A stretch of 64,000 nucleotides of DNA from Streptomyces sp. Y2F8-2 (GTDB lineage Bacteria > Actinomycetota > Actinomycetes > Streptomycetales > Streptomycetaceae): assembly GCF_014905555.1 (NCBI RefSeq), contig NZ_BNGS01000004.1, positions 310,001 to 374,000 of the forward strand. Direction: 5' to 3'. A program made the translations under genes and the position numbers. Positions within the stretch are counted from its first letter, which is position 1. Each line of letters opens with the position of its first letter. Below the pieces are notes generated by a model. The model had not been told where the DNA came from and ran no database searches. It saw only the letters and a program-made list of their open reading frames with translations. Shown piece by piece: positions 15,021-24,250 of this stretch.

Positions 15021-15992
15021 TCAGCGCAGGGCCTCCCGCAGGGCCGGCAGAAGCTCCTTGCTCGACCAGTCGATGTACTCCGGCTGCGACTCGCCACCGA
15101 TCTGCACCAGCGCGATCTCCGTGAACCCGGCCTCGGCATAGGGCCGTACGGCCTCCACGAAGTCCGCCGGGTCGTCGCCGCACGGAACGGAGGCGGCCAC
15201 GTCGTCGGGCGTGACGAACTGGGTGGCCGACGCGAACGAATCCGGATGCGGCAGCTCGGAATTGACCTTCCAGCCGCAGCCGAACCAGCGGAACTGCTCG
15301 TGCGCCCGCCGGATCGCCGCGTCCCGGTCCCGGTCGTAGCAGACCGGCAGCTGCCCGACTCGCGGCTTGCCCTCGCCGCCGTGCCGGTCGAAAGCGGTCA
15401 GCAGCTCCTGTTTCGGCTCCGTGGCGATGACCAGGTCGGCGAGCCGGCCCGCGAGCGCACAGGATCGCTCGCCGGAGACGGCGACACCGATCTGCGGCGG
15501 CTCCTCCGGCAGGTCCCACAACCGCGCCGAGTCCACGCTGAAGTGCTTGCCCCGCCGGCTGACGTGGCCTCCGCCGAACAGGTCGCGGATGATGCCGACC
15601 GCCTCTTCCAGCATCTCGTGCCGCACCTCGACCGAGGGCCAACCCCGGCCCACCACGTGCTCGTTGAGGTTCTCTCCGGCGCCGAGCCCCAGCCGGAAGC
15701 GGCCCTGCGACAGCAGCTGCATCGTCGCCGCCTTCTGGGCCACCACCGCCGGGTGGTAGCGGACGGTCGGACAGGTCACATACGTCATCAGCGGGATGCG
15801 CGAGGTGGCCTGGGCGGCGGCGCCCAGCACGCTCCACGCGTACGGCGCGTGGCCCTGCTCCCGCAGCCACGGGAAGTAGTGGTCGGAGGTCACGGAGAAG
15901 TCGAACCCGGCCTCCTCGGCCCGCACCACATGGTCGACGAGCTCGCGCGGGCCCGCCTGTTCGGTCATCATCGTGTATCCGATTCGCACCAT
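15021..15992 (-). CDS. F420-dependent LLM-class oxidoreductase (G6PDH-related family)
   Basis: 323 residues from ATG 15992 (MVRIGYTMMTEQAGPREL). Typical luciferase-like TIM-barrel motifs: FDFSVTSDHYFPWLREQGHAPYAW, IPLMTYVTCPTVRYHPAVVAQ and FRLGLGAGENLNEHVVG, close to F420-dependent glucose-6-phosphate dehydrogenase-like proteins. These enzymes use coenzyme F420, and the physiological substrate of most actinobacterial paralogues is unknown. Upstream in-frame sequence (to 16118) is dominated by Pro/Arg and is not homologous, which supports the chosen start. It is divergent from the serine hydrolase gene at 16184 with a 191-base gap, and lies upstream of the PobA-like gene. Confidence 0.85.
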   Translation of the reverse strand: MVRIGYTMMTEQAGPRELVDHVVRAEEAGFDFSVTSDHYFPWLREQGHAPYAWSVLGAAAQATSRIPLMTYVTCPTVRYHPAVVAQKAATMQLLSQGRFRLGLGAGENLNEHVVGRGWPSVEVRHEMLEEAVGIIRDLFGGGHVSRRGKHFSVDSARLWDLPEEPPQIGVAVSGERSCALAGRLADLVIATEPKQELLTAFDRHGGEGKPRVGQLPVCYDRDRDAAIRRAHEQFRWFGCGWKVNSELPHPDSFASATQFVTPDDVAASVPCGDDPADFVEAVRPYAEAGFTEIALVQIGGESQPEYIDWSSKELLPALREALR

Positions 15993-16183
15993 AAAGCGCG
16001 GGTTCCCGGTTGGGCGGGACGAAAACTGGCCAAGGGGGTCCGTGCGACGGCACCGTGGACACCCGCGGGGCGGACGCGGAAGGATGGCGGATACAGCGAT
16101 CAGTCGTCCGGTCGGCAAGCGTGGTCAGCGGTCCTGACCGGCAGTTGTCCGATCGCCGCCGAGACCGTGCAGGAGGCCGCCCG

Positions 16184-17623
16184 ATGAGTGCCCGCCCGTT
16201 GCCCGTCGGCACACCCGCGGAGGAAGGAGTCGACGCCCGTGGCATCCAGGCGTTCCTCGACGCGGTGGAGACGGCGCCGGACATCGAGCCGCACAGCCTG
16301 ATGATCCTTCGCCACGGCCGTCTGGTGGCCTCCGGCTGGTGGGCGCCGTACACCGCCGACCGCCCCCACCTGCTGTACTCGCTCAGCAAGAGCTTCACCT
16401 CGACCGCCGCCGGGCTGGCCGTCGCAGAGGGCCTTCTCGACCTCGACGCGCCCGTGATCTCGTACTTCCCCGAGTTCGAGGCTGACATCACCGACCCGCG
16501 CAGCCGCGCCATGCTGGTCCGTCACGTCGCGTCCATGGCGAGCGGACACCTCGCCGAGACCTGGACCGAGGCGCTGGCACACGACCGTGCGGAGCCCGTG
16601 CGCGGCTTCCTGCTGATCCCGCCGGACCGGGACCCCGGCACGGTCTTCGCCTACAACCAGCCCGCGACGTACACGCTCGCCGCGATCGTGCAGCGTCAGT
16701 CCGGACAGTCACTGACCCAGTACCTGCGCCCGAGGCTCTTCGACCCGCTCGGCATCGGGGAGGCCGCCTGGGTTCAGCATCCGCGAGGCCGCGACCTCGG
16801 ATTCACGGGGCTGCACGCCGCCACGGACGCGGTCGCCCGCCTCGGCCAGCTGTACCTCCAGGACGGCGTCTGGGAGGGCAGGCGCCTGCTGCCGTCGTCC
16901 TGGGTGACGCAGGCGACACGCCCGCACATCGCCACCGACGGCTTCAGGGCCGGGGACCCCGTGCCGGACTGGCAGCAGGGATACGGCTACCAGTTCTGGG
17001 GGTCACGGCACGGGTACCGGGGCGACGGGGCGTACGGCCAGTTCTGCGTCGTCCTGCCCGAGCACGACGCGGTGATCGCGACGACCGCGGCGACCGAGCA
17101 GATGCAGCAGCTGCTGGACGCGATGTGGCGCCACCTGCTGCCCGCGCTCGGCCCGGCCCCGCTGACCGGCCGCGACGACGAGGACAAGGCACTCCAGCAC
17201 CGCCTCGAACGCCTCGCGCTGCCCCCGGTCGCGGCGGACGCCGCACCCGGACTCCGGTCGGCGATCCGCCTGACACCGCACGGCGGCCACTGCCCGGAAC
17301 AGCCGACGTTGACGGCGGTCGAGGTCACCCACGAGGACGGCACCTGGAGGATGACCCTGGTCGAAGGCGAGGACCGCCTCGCGCTCCGCCTTCCGGGCTC
17401 CGCCTGGGCCATCGAGGAGGACCCGCTTCCCACCGCGACGAGCGGCGGCTGGACGACCCCGGACACCCTGAGCGCCGATGTCCTGTTCCTGGAGACCCCG
17501 CACCGCCTGACGATCACGGGCACGCCCGGCACGGGCACGTTCACGGCCCACTGGCACACCTCACCGCTGCACGTGGGGCCACTGAACCGGCACCGGGCGC
17601 CCCGAGCGGGAGGGGCCGCCTAA
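16184..17623 (+). CDS. Serine hydrolase, class C beta-lactamase / esterase fold
   Basis: 479 residues. The nucleophile motif SLSK is at 66-69 (SxxK), and a second motif, FAYNQPATYTLA, stands where the usual YxN is found. The second half (GYGYQFWGSRHGYRGDGAYGQF) matches the KTG/HxG region of this superfamily. A C-terminal beta-rich extension (~380-479) is also common in these esterase-type members. No signal peptide, so probably a cytoplasmic esterase or peptidase rather than a resistance enzyme. The ATG at 16184 has AGGAGG at nine bases. Its last four bases overlap the 3' end of the convergent UBP zinc-finger gene. Confidence 0.85.
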   Translation: MSARPLPVGTPAEEGVDARGIQAFLDAVETAPDIEPHSLMILRHGRLVASGWWAPYTADRPHLLYSLSKSFTSTAAGLAVAEGLLDLDAPVISYFPEFEADITDPRSRAMLVRHVASMASGHLAETWTEALAHDRAEPVRGFLLIPPDRDPGTVFAYNQPATYTLAAIVQRQSGQSLTQYLRPRLFDPLGIGEAAWVQHPRGRDLGFTGLHAATDAVARLGQLYLQDGVWEGRRLLPSSWVTQATRPHIATDGFRAGDPVPDWQQGYGYQFWGSRHGYRGDGAYGQFCVVLPEHDAVIATTAATEQMQQLLDAMWRHLLPALGPAPLTGRDDEDKALQHRLERLALPPVAADAAPGLRSAIRLTPHGGHCPEQPTLTAVEVTHEDGTWRMTLVEGEDRLALRLPGSAWAIEEDPLPTATSGGWTTPDTLSADVLFLETPHRLTITGTPGTGTFTAHWHTSPLHVGPLNRHRAPRAGGAA

Positions 17624-17970
17624 CCGAGCGTCTCCATCCAGTTGGCCGGGACCCTCCCCCGCGGTCCCGGCGCCGGCTGGTCCTCGGGGTGACAGGCAGG
17701 AGGAGCCAACTCGGGCCCGGCCTCGTACAGCTCGGACGTCTCGTAGTTCCAGAACCAGTTCTCGCCCGGCTCGAAACTGCGGATCACGGGATGCCCGGTG
17801 GCATGGAAGTGCGCGGTCGCGTGCTTCGCGGGCGAGTCGTCGCAACACCCGATGTGCCCGCACTGCGCGCACCGTCGCAGATGGAACCACCATCCGCCCG
17901 CCGCGTCGCACTCCACGCACCCGGTGCCGCTCGGCGGAACGCTCGGGTCGATCCCCTGCACTGTGGTCAT
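17620..17970 (-). CDS. UBP-type zinc-finger protein
   Basis: 116 residues carrying a ZnF-UBP domain: Cys pairs at 18/21 and 34/37 (GCVECDAAGGWWFHLRRC), then GHIGCCDDSPAKHATAHFHATGHP with the remaining Cys/His ligands, and ENWFWNYETSELYE after it. In eukaryotes the fold binds ubiquitin C-termini; bacterial versions have unknown ligands. The ATG overlaps the upstream kinase stop (ATGA, 17967-17970), so translation is coupled to the histidine kinase gene. It is the third gene of the redox-signalling operon. Inference: a regulatory or adaptor subunit for the kinase or the thioredoxin-reductase fusion. Confidence 0.9.
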   Translation of the reverse strand: MTTVQGIDPSVPPSGTGCVECDAAGGWWFHLRRCAQCGHIGCCDDSPAKHATAHFHATGHPVIRSFEPGENWFWNYETSELYEAGPELAPPACHPEDQPAPGPRGRVPANWMETLG

Positions 17971-19430
17971 GACGACGCCTCCGGTGCTGTCTCGGAATCC
18001 ACGGCAGTGAGTGGCAGCCGTACCTGGAACCGCGTGTCGCCCGGCTCGGACCGCACGCTCAGGCTGCCGTGGTGCTTGTTGACGACGATGCGCCAGGAGA
18101 TGTCCAGGCCGAGCCCGGTTCCCTGGCCGACCGGCTTCGTGGTGAAGAACGGGTCGAAGATACGGTCGCGGATCTCCTCCGGCACGCCCGGTCCCGTGTC
18201 GCGGAACTCCACGAGCAGCCGGTCGTGGTCGAGGGCCGTCCGCACGGTCAGCGTGCCCTCCCCGCCCGCGTCGTTCATGGCCGACACCGCGTTGTCGATG
18301 AGGTTGGTCCACACCTGGTTCAACTCGCCCGGGTAGGCAGGGATGTTCGGCAGGGAGCGGTCGTAGTCCTTGACGACGGTGATCCGCTTGCCGATCTTCC
18401 CGGACAGCATCATCAGGGTGCTGTCGAGGAGTTCGTGCACATCGGCCGTCCGGTACGGCGCCCGGTCGAGCTGCGAGTACTGCCGGGCCGCGTTGACGAG
18501 CGTGGACACCCGGGTCGTGGAGTCCTCGATCTCGTTCATCAGCAGCTCGGTCTCGACCGTGTAGTTGAGCCAGCGGACCGCGCCCTCCAGCGTCCGCTCG
18601 TCGACGGCCGCCGCGACCTGGTCCAGCCAGTCGGTGTCGAGTCCGGCCTGCACGAACGTCGGCGCGAGCTGCCAGCCGCCGTCGATACCGTGGTCGTCGA
18701 GCCAGTCGGTGATCGCGTCCTCGCGGTCGGAGGCCTCCACCGGGCTGACCGGCGTGGCCTTGGCGACCTGTTCGGCCGTCCGCTCCTGGATCTCGACCAG
18801 TGTCAGCAGCGCGTCCGGCTCGTAGCGTCCGGCGGCGATCACGCCCAGCTTGTGCCGCATCCCGGCGACCCGCTCGCGCAGCGCCGAGGTGGCGCGCACG
18901 GCCGCCGCGGCCGGGTTGTTCAGCTCATGGGTGAGACCGGCGGACAGCGATCCGAGCGCCAGCAGCCGCTCCCGCTGGTTGATGACCTGCTGGGTGTTCT
19001 TGGAGCCGAAGAACAGCCCCTCCAGCAGGTGCACAGCCATCGGGAACCAGTCCTGCATGATCGAGGCGAACGTCTCCGCGGGCAGGATGAAGAACCGCGA
19101 GGGTTCGGTGACCCGCATCGAGCCGCCGTACGACGCCGCGGCCCGGTCGCCCAGATACGCCTGGAAGGCGCCCGCGTACACACCGCGCTGCGACGTCCGG
19201 TTGACCTCCACGTCGTCGGCGCCGACCCGCCGCGACAGCACCACCGTCCCTTTGAGGAGGACGAAGAAGCAGGTGGCGGGCTCGCCCTCGGTGTAGACCG
19301 GGCCGGGGTCGAACTCCTCCACCCGCCCTTCCCGGCACAGCCGCGCCAACTGCTCGTCGTCCAGCTTCTCGAACAGGAAGAGCGTCTTCAGCTCCGCCCG
19401 GTCGCACGCCATCGGCCGGCCGCCCATCAC
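17967..19430 (-). CDS. Sensor histidine kinase with N-terminal cyclic-nucleotide-binding-like domain
   Basis: 487 residues. The N-terminal cNMP-binding-like beta-roll is at ~15-130 (FLFEKLDDEQLARLCREG, ATCFFVLLKGTVVLSRR). The phosphoacceptor His168 is in GLTHELNNPAA. The ATPase region has the N box (NQVWTNLIDNAVSAM), DTGPGVPEEI, FDPFFTTKP and GTGLGLDIS. There is no membrane helix, so a cytoplasmic sensor. Whether the beta-roll binds a cyclic nucleotide is unknown. The gene starts 19 bases after the stop of the response-regulator fusion and overlaps the zinc-finger gene by four bases, making one operon. The natural partner is the receiver domain in the adjacent fusion. Confidence 0.92.
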   Translation of the reverse strand: MMGGRPMACDRAELKTLFLFEKLDDEQLARLCREGRVEEFDPGPVYTEGEPATCFFVLLKGTVVLSRRVGADDVEVNRTSQRGVYAGAFQAYLGDRAAASYGGSMRVTEPSRFFILPAETFASIMQDWFPMAVHLLEGLFFGSKNTQQVINQRERLLALGSLSAGLTHELNNPAAAAVRATSALRERVAGMRHKLGVIAAGRYEPDALLTLVEIQERTAEQVAKATPVSPVEASDREDAITDWLDDHGIDGGWQLAPTFVQAGLDTDWLDQVAAAVDERTLEGAVRWLNYTVETELLMNEIEDSTTRVSTLVNAARQYSQLDRAPYRTADVHELLDSTLMMLSGKIGKRITVVKDYDRSLPNIPAYPGELNQVWTNLIDNAVSAMNDAGGEGTLTVRTALDHDRLLVEFRDTGPGVPEEIRDRIFDPFFTTKPVGQGTGLGLDISWRIVVNKHHGSLSVRSEPGDTRFQVRLPLTAVDSETAPEASS

Positions 19431-19449
19431 CGCTCCCCGCGTCGTGGGT

Positions 19450-21129
19450 TCATGACTGCTCCAGATACCGGTGGACGAGCATCACGGCCATGGCACCCTC
19501 GCCCACCGCGGAGGCCACCCGCTTGGCGGACTCGGCGCGCGCGTCGCCCGCCACGAACACACCCGGGACGCTGGTCTCCAGGTGGTACGGGGGCCGGTCC
19601 AGCTCCCAGCCCTTCGGCGGCTGCCCGTCGCTCGTCATGTCGGGGCCGGTCGGGATGAACCCCTTCTCGTCCCGCAGCACGGTCCCTTCCAGCCAGTCGG
19701 TCAGCGGGGCGGCCCCGATGAACACGAACAGCCACTGCGCGTCGACGAGTTCGGTCTGTCCGGTCGCCACGTCCCGCAGAGTCAGCTTCTCCAGATGGTC
19801 CGAGCCGTGCGCCGCGTCCACCACGGTGCGGGTGCGGACGTGGATGTTCGGAGCGTCGTTGATCTGCTGGATCAGATAGTGCGACATCGACGCCGACAGC
19901 GACTCCCCGCGCACCAGGAGGTTGACCGACTTGCAGCCCCGGGACAGGTACATCGCCGCCTGGCCCGCCGAGTTGGCGCCACCGACGATGTACACGTCGT
20001 ACCCGGAACAGGCGGGGGCCTCCGTCAGCGCCGAACCGTAGAACACCCCGCACCCCGTCAGTTCGGCGAGCCCCGGCGCCTGGAGCTGCCGGTACGACAC
20101 GCCGGTCGCCAGGATCACGCTGTGCGCGCCGATCGCGGTCCCGTCCGAGAACCGCACGATCCGGGCGGCACCGTTGACCTCGAGAGCGGACACCTCCCGC
20201 GCGGTGAGGATCTCCGCGCCGAACTTCTTCGCCTGCCGGCGAGCCCGGTCCGTCAGTTGCGCGCCCGACACACCGTCGGGGAAGCCGAGGTAGTTCTCGA
20301 TCCGGGAACTCTGCCCGGCCTGACCGCCGGTCGCGGACCGCTCCACGAGCAGCGTCCGCAGCCCCTCCGACGCCCCGTACACCGCCGCCCCCAGCCCGGC
20401 GGGCCCGCCGCCTATCACGACCAGGTCGTAGAACTCCGAGGTCGGCGTCGTCGCCAGGCCCACGTGCGCGGCCAGTTCCGGGTCCTCCGGCTCGACCAGC
20501 GGCGTGCCGTCCGGGGTGACGACGAGCGGCAGCCGCTCCCCGTCCTGCCCGGCCGCCGCCAGCAGCCGCTGCCCCTCCGGGGTCTCGACCGAGTACCAGC
20601 GGTAGGGCACCTGGTTGCGGGCCAGGAACTCCCGTACGTCCGAGGAGCGCGCCGACCAGCGGTGGCCGACCACCTTCGTGGTGGGAACCGGCCGGTAGTC
20701 GGAAGTCCGCCATGCCTCCAGCAGATCGTCCAGGACCGGGTAGAGCTTCTCCTCGGGCGGGTCCCACGGCTTGAGGAGATAGTGGTCGAGGTCGATCACG
20801 TTGATCGCGTCGATGGCCGCGTTGGTGTCCGCGTACGCCGTCAGCAGCACCCGCCGGGCGCCCGGGTAGACGTCCAGGGCCTGTTCCAGGAACTCGATGC
20901 CGTTCATCTGCGGCATCCGGTAGTCGGCCAGGATCACCGCCACCAGGTCGCCGCGCAGCTTGAGCTCCCGCAGCGCCTCGAGCCCGCTCTCTCCGGACTC
21001 GGCTCGCACGATGCGGTACGACTCGCCGTACCTGCGGCGCAGGTCGCGCGCCACGGCACGCGACACCCCGGGGTCGTCGTCCACGGTCAGGATGACGGTC
21101 CGTCCAGCTGCCCCCGCAGCCTGTGCCAT
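19450..21129 (-). CDS. Response regulator / thioredoxin-reductase-like fusion protein
   Basis: 559 residues from ATG 21129 (GGGAG upstream). Order: a receiver domain (1-~130) with acidic pocket DDD and phospho-Asp69 in ILADYRMP; a middle thioredoxin-fold-like segment (~150-230; VREFLARNQVPYRWYSV); then an FAD-dependent thioredoxin-reductase-like module (~245-559; VVIGGGPAGLGAAVYGASEG, NADPH motif VYIVGGANSAGQAAM, GVFVAGDARAES). The redox-active CxxC of true thioredoxin reductases is missing: the site reads TGCGVFYGSALTEAPAC. Similar fusions occur in other actinobacteria and proteobacteria. Inference: phosphorylation controls flavin chemistry or vice versa. First gene of the operon with the kinase and zinc finger. 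Confidence 0.92.
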   Translation of the reverse strand: MAQAAGAAGRTVILTVDDDPGVSRAVARDLRRRYGESYRIVRAESGESGLEALRELKLRGDLVAVILADYRMPQMNGIEFLEQALDVYPGARRVLLTAYADTNAAIDAINVIDLDHYLLKPWDPPEEKLYPVLDDLLEAWRTSDYRPVPTTKVVGHRWSARSSDVREFLARNQVPYRWYSVETPEGQRLLAAAGQDGERLPLVVTPDGTPLVEPEDPELAAHVGLATTPTSEFYDLVVIGGGPAGLGAAVYGASEGLRTLLVERSATGGQAGQSSRIENYLGFPDGVSGAQLTDRARRQAKKFGAEILTAREVSALEVNGAARIVRFSDGTAIGAHSVILATGVSYRQLQAPGLAELTGCGVFYGSALTEAPACSGYDVYIVGGANSAGQAAMYLSRGCKSVNLLVRGESLSASMSHYLIQQINDAPNIHVRTRTVVDAAHGSDHLEKLTLRDVATGQTELVDAQWLFVFIGAAPLTDWLEGTVLRDEKGFIPTGPDMTSDGQPPKGWELDRPPYHLETSVPGVFVAGDARAESAKRVASAVGEGAMAVMLVHRYLEQS

Positions 21130-21263
21130 AAGGTCTCCCGCCCCGAGCTCATCCACGTCTCGGCCATCGTATGTTCGATCGTCCGGTTTCGCTCCTGAAC
21201 CCGGTGAGCACCTGACCGGTGGCATGATCACCTCCACCGGAGCAGCGACAGGAAGGCAGCACC

Positions 21264-22133
21264 ATGACCCGCCCGATCACCGTGGGAGTGGACGGATCGC
21301 CGGAGAGCGTCGCCGCGGCGGCCTGGGCGGGCCGCGAGGCCGTGCGCCGGGGCCTGCCGTTGAGGATCGTGCACGCCTGGCAGTGGCAGGCCCTGGACGT
21401 CGCCATAGCGGCCGACGAGGACGCCCAGGCCGGGTGGGCCCGGGAGGTCGTGGACGCGGCCCGGGGCACGCTCACCGAGCGGCACCCGGAGCTGACCGTC
21501 ACCGCCGAGGCGCTCCAGCAAGCGCCCGTCGATTCGCTGGTCGACGAGGCGGCCACGGCCGAACTGCTGGTGCTGGGTTCACGCGGGCACGGCGCGGTCG
21601 TCGGGTTCCTGATCGGCTCCGTCGGCCAGCAGGTGATCGCCGAGTCCACCCGGCCCGTGGTGCTGGTCCGCGCGGGCGACCGGCCCGCCGCCGAGGCGGC
21701 GGGCCGCGACATCGTCGTGGGACAGCACGGAGGGCCGGACGACAGCGCGCCCGCGCTCGCCCTCGCGTTCGAGACGGCCGCCGCCCGGGGCGCGGCCGTT
21801 CGCGTCGTACGGGCCTGGAGCCTGCCGCCCGTGTTCGCCTACAGCCCCGGCTCGCTCAAGCTGCTCGACGAGGCCGGTGGGCTGGAACAGTTCGAGAGGA
21901 AGGCGCTCGACGAGGCGCTGCGCCCCTGGCGGGACCGCTACCCCGACGTGCCGGTGACCGAGCACGTGGAGATGGGCAGCGCCGCCCAGGTGCTGCTCTC
22001 CGCGGCCGGCGACGCCCAGCTCGTGGTGGTGGGACGCCGTGCCACCCGGGCCGTGGGTCCCCGCATCGGATCGGTGGCGCACGCGCTGCTGCACCACGCA
22101 CCCTGCCCGGTGGCGGTGGTACCGCCCGCCTGA
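21264..22133 (+). CDS. Universal stress protein, two tandem USP domains
   Basis: 289 residues; domains at about 1-140 and 150-289. The ATP-binding G-2x-G-9x-G(S/T) pattern is clear in domain 1 (VLGSRGHGAVVGFLIGSVGQQV) and weaker in domain 2 (VVGRRATRAVGPRIGSVAHAL). The start ATG 21264 follows AGGAAGG. Tandem USPs are typical of actinobacteria and are often induced by hypoxia, stress or dormancy. It is divergent from the redox-signalling operon across 134 bases, so the two may share regulation. Confidence 0.95.
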   Translation: MTRPITVGVDGSPESVAAAAWAGREAVRRGLPLRIVHAWQWQALDVAIAADEDAQAGWAREVVDAARGTLTERHPELTVTAEALQQAPVDSLVDEAATAELLVLGSRGHGAVVGFLIGSVGQQVIAESTRPVVLVRAGDRPAAEAAGRDIVVGQHGGPDDSAPALALAFETAAARGAAVRVVRAWSLPPVFAYSPGSLKLLDEAGGLEQFERKALDEALRPWRDRYPDVPVTEHVEMGSAAQVLLSAAGDAQLVVVGRRATRAVGPRIGSVAHALLHHAPCPVAVVPPA

Positions 22134-22146
22134 GACGGTCTCTGAC

Positions 22147-22902
22147 TCACAGGGCGCGGTCGAACAGGGCCAGCAGCTCCCGCCAGTGCCGTTCCGCCGC
22201 CTCGGCGTGGTAGCTGGAGGTGTCCTCCTGGGTGTAGCCGTGCGGGGCGCCCGGGTAGACCTCGCAGCGGTGGCGCACACCCGCGTCGGTGAGCGCCTTC
22301 TCCAGCCGCTCGATCTGCACGGGCGGCAGGGAGTGGTCCTGGTCGGCGTGTCCGAAGTAGGCCTCCGCGGTGATGCGGTCGGCCACCAGATGGGGGCTGT
22401 CCGGCTTGTCGGTCGCCAGCTGCCCGCCGTGGAAGCCGGCCACGGCGGCGACCCGCTCCGGATGCGTGCCGGCGGTGCGCAGGGCCAGCCGGGCGCCCAT
22501 GCAGTAGCCGGTCACACCGACCGGGCCGTCGGCGGCCTGCGGGCAGTCGGCGAGCCGGCGCAGATAGGCTTCGGCGTCACGCTCGGCCCGCTCGGGCGTC
22601 ACCGACCGGATGAGCGGCATGACCTTCTGGAAAAGCTCCGGACGTGCGTCCGTGTCGATGAAGGCGGGCAGCTCGACGACGGGCGCCCGGCCGTGGCGGT
22701 AGAAGACGTTGGGCACCAGCACCGTGTAGCCGTGCCCGGCGAGGCGGTCGGCCATCTTCTTCAGGGACGGGCGCAGTCCGAAGGCGTCCATGTAGAGCAG
22801 GACCGCGGGGTGGGGGCTGTGGTCGTCCGGGTGGGCGAGGTAGGCGTCCGCCGTGCCGTCCTCGGTGGGGATGTCCACGGACGTTCCACGGGTGGCGGTC
22901 AT
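22147..22902 (-). CDS. Dienelactone hydrolase family protein
   Basis: 251 residues. The nucleophile Cys134 sits in GYCMGARLAL, the DLH-family Cys elbow. The acid is likely the Asp in GHADQDHSLP and the base the His in PGAPHGYTQ. An N-terminal strand pair and VLVPNVFYRHGR complete the alpha/beta hydrolase fold. DLH hydrolyses cyclic dienelactones in chlorocatechol and related pathways; most family members in Streptomyces have unknown substrates. No signal peptide. It converges on the universal stress gene, and no aromatic-ring cleavage gene is adjacent. Confidence 0.9.
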   Translation of the reverse strand: MTATRGTSVDIPTEDGTADAYLAHPDDHSPHPAVLLYMDAFGLRPSLKKMADRLAGHGYTVLVPNVFYRHGRAPVVELPAFIDTDARPELFQKVMPLIRSVTPERAERDAEAYLRRLADCPQAADGPVGVTGYCMGARLALRTAGTHPERVAAVAGFHGGQLATDKPDSPHLVADRITAEAYFGHADQDHSLPPVQIERLEKALTDAGVRHRCEVYPGAPHGYTQEDTSSYHAEAAERHWRELLALFDRAL

Positions 22903-22990
22903 GTGTGGTTCTCCTGCCTGTCGACGTCCGGCCGGCGACGACCCCGGCCGGGCCCTGCGATCATCATCGCAACGCCGGTCGTCGGGTCGC

Positions 22991-24250
22991 TCAGGAGGGT
23001 CGAACGGGACCGTCCTCCTCTTCCTGCGGATCGGCCAGCGTCTCGCGGACCCTGGGCAGGATGTTGTCCACGTAGTCCTTCACGGCGACGTCCAGACCGA
23101 TGTCGTGCTGGGCCCGCTCCGACAGATACCACCGGTGTTCCAGCAGCTCGTGGTACAGCTCCGCCGGATCCATCGCCCCCCGCAGCTCCGGCGGCACCGC
23201 GCGCACGGTGGGCCGGAACACGTCCCGCACCCACCGGTGGGCGAGCACCTCGGGCCGGGCGGCGAGGGGGTCGCCAGGCGCGTAGTCGTCCTGGGTGGCC
23301 ATCCAGCTCTCCAGGTCGTTCAGCAGCCGCCGCGCCTGGTTCTCCTCGGCGTCGAGGCCGGTCAGCCGGAGCAGCTGCCGCTGATGGTGCCCGGCGTCGA
23401 CGACCTTCGGCACGAAGGTGACGGTGTCGCCGTTGGAGGAGTGCGAGATCTGCATCTCCGCCACGTCGAACCCGAGGTCGTTCAGACGGCGGACACGGCG
23501 GTCGATGTAGTGGTGCTTGCCCGCCGGGTACACGGAGGTGCGGGTCAGCTCGTCCCACAGACCGGAGTACCGCTGGCAGATCTCCATGCCGAACTCGATC
23601 GGATCGACGGACGGGTGCAGTGCCCCGGAAGCCTCCAGGTCGAGCAGTTCACCGCTGATGTTGACGCGCGCCAGATCGAGGTCGTACTCCCGCTGCCCCG
23701 GGCTCAGCCGGGGGTGCAGATCGCCGGTCTCGGCGTCCACCAGGTACGCGGCGTAGGCGCCCGCGTCGCGCCGGAACAGGGTGTTGGACAGCGAGCAGTC
23801 CCCCCACGCGAACCCCGCCAGATGCAGCCGGACCAGCAGCACGGCCAGCGCGTCCATCAGCCGGTGCATGGTCGCGGGCCGCATGGTCGTCTCGAACATC
23901 GAGCGGTACGGCATCGAGCCGCGCAGATGCCGGGTGATCAGCACCGACTCGAGGGGCTCGCCGTCCTTGCCGGTACGGCCGGTGACCACGGCGAGCGGGT
24001 CGACCGCCGGGATGCCGAGCCGGTCGAGGTCCCGCAGCAGCTCGAACTCGCGCACCGCGGGCCGCTCGGCGAGCTCCTTGACGGCCACCACCTCCGAACC
24101 GGCGCGCGCGTAGCGCACCACGTGCCGGGAGATACCGCGGGGCAGCGGCACGAGGTAATGCTCCGGCCACTCCTCCAGGGGCAGCTGCCACGGCAGTTCG
24201 AGCAGGAGCGCGGGGTGCTCCGGATTGGTCGCGCTGATCTGCAGAGCCAT
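22991..24250 (-). CDS. DUF4032 protein with LPS-kinase-like (protein-kinase-like) fold
   Basis: 419 residues. The front half shows a reduced kinase-like fold: a Lys in EVVAVKELAERPAVREFELL, the catalytic-loop-like segment FAWGDCSLSNTLF, and the metal-site-like LVDAETGDLHP. The second half is a helical domain special to DUF4032 proteins (RWYLSERAQHDIGLDVAVKDYV). Family function is not established; the fold is related to WaaP/Kdo kinases and aminoglycoside phosphotransferases. Cytoplasmic, start ATG 24250 with GAGGCGAGGA upstream. The 245-base gap 24251-24495 upstream shows no gene. Confidence 0.85.
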   Translation of the reverse strand: MALQISATNPEHPALLLELPWQLPLEEWPEHYLVPLPRGISRHVVRYARAGSEVVAVKELAERPAVREFELLRDLDRLGIPAVDPLAVVTGRTGKDGEPLESVLITRHLRGSMPYRSMFETTMRPATMHRLMDALAVLLVRLHLAGFAWGDCSLSNTLFRRDAGAYAAYLVDAETGDLHPRLSPGQREYDLDLARVNISGELLDLEASGALHPSVDPIEFGMEICQRYSGLWDELTRTSVYPAGKHHYIDRRVRRLNDLGFDVAEMQISHSSNGDTVTFVPKVVDAGHHQRQLLRLTGLDAEENQARRLLNDLESWMATQDDYAPGDPLAARPEVLAHRWVRDVFRPTVRAVPPELRGAMDPAELYHELLEHRWYLSERAQHDIGLDVAVKDYVDNILPRVRETLADPQEEEDGPVRPS

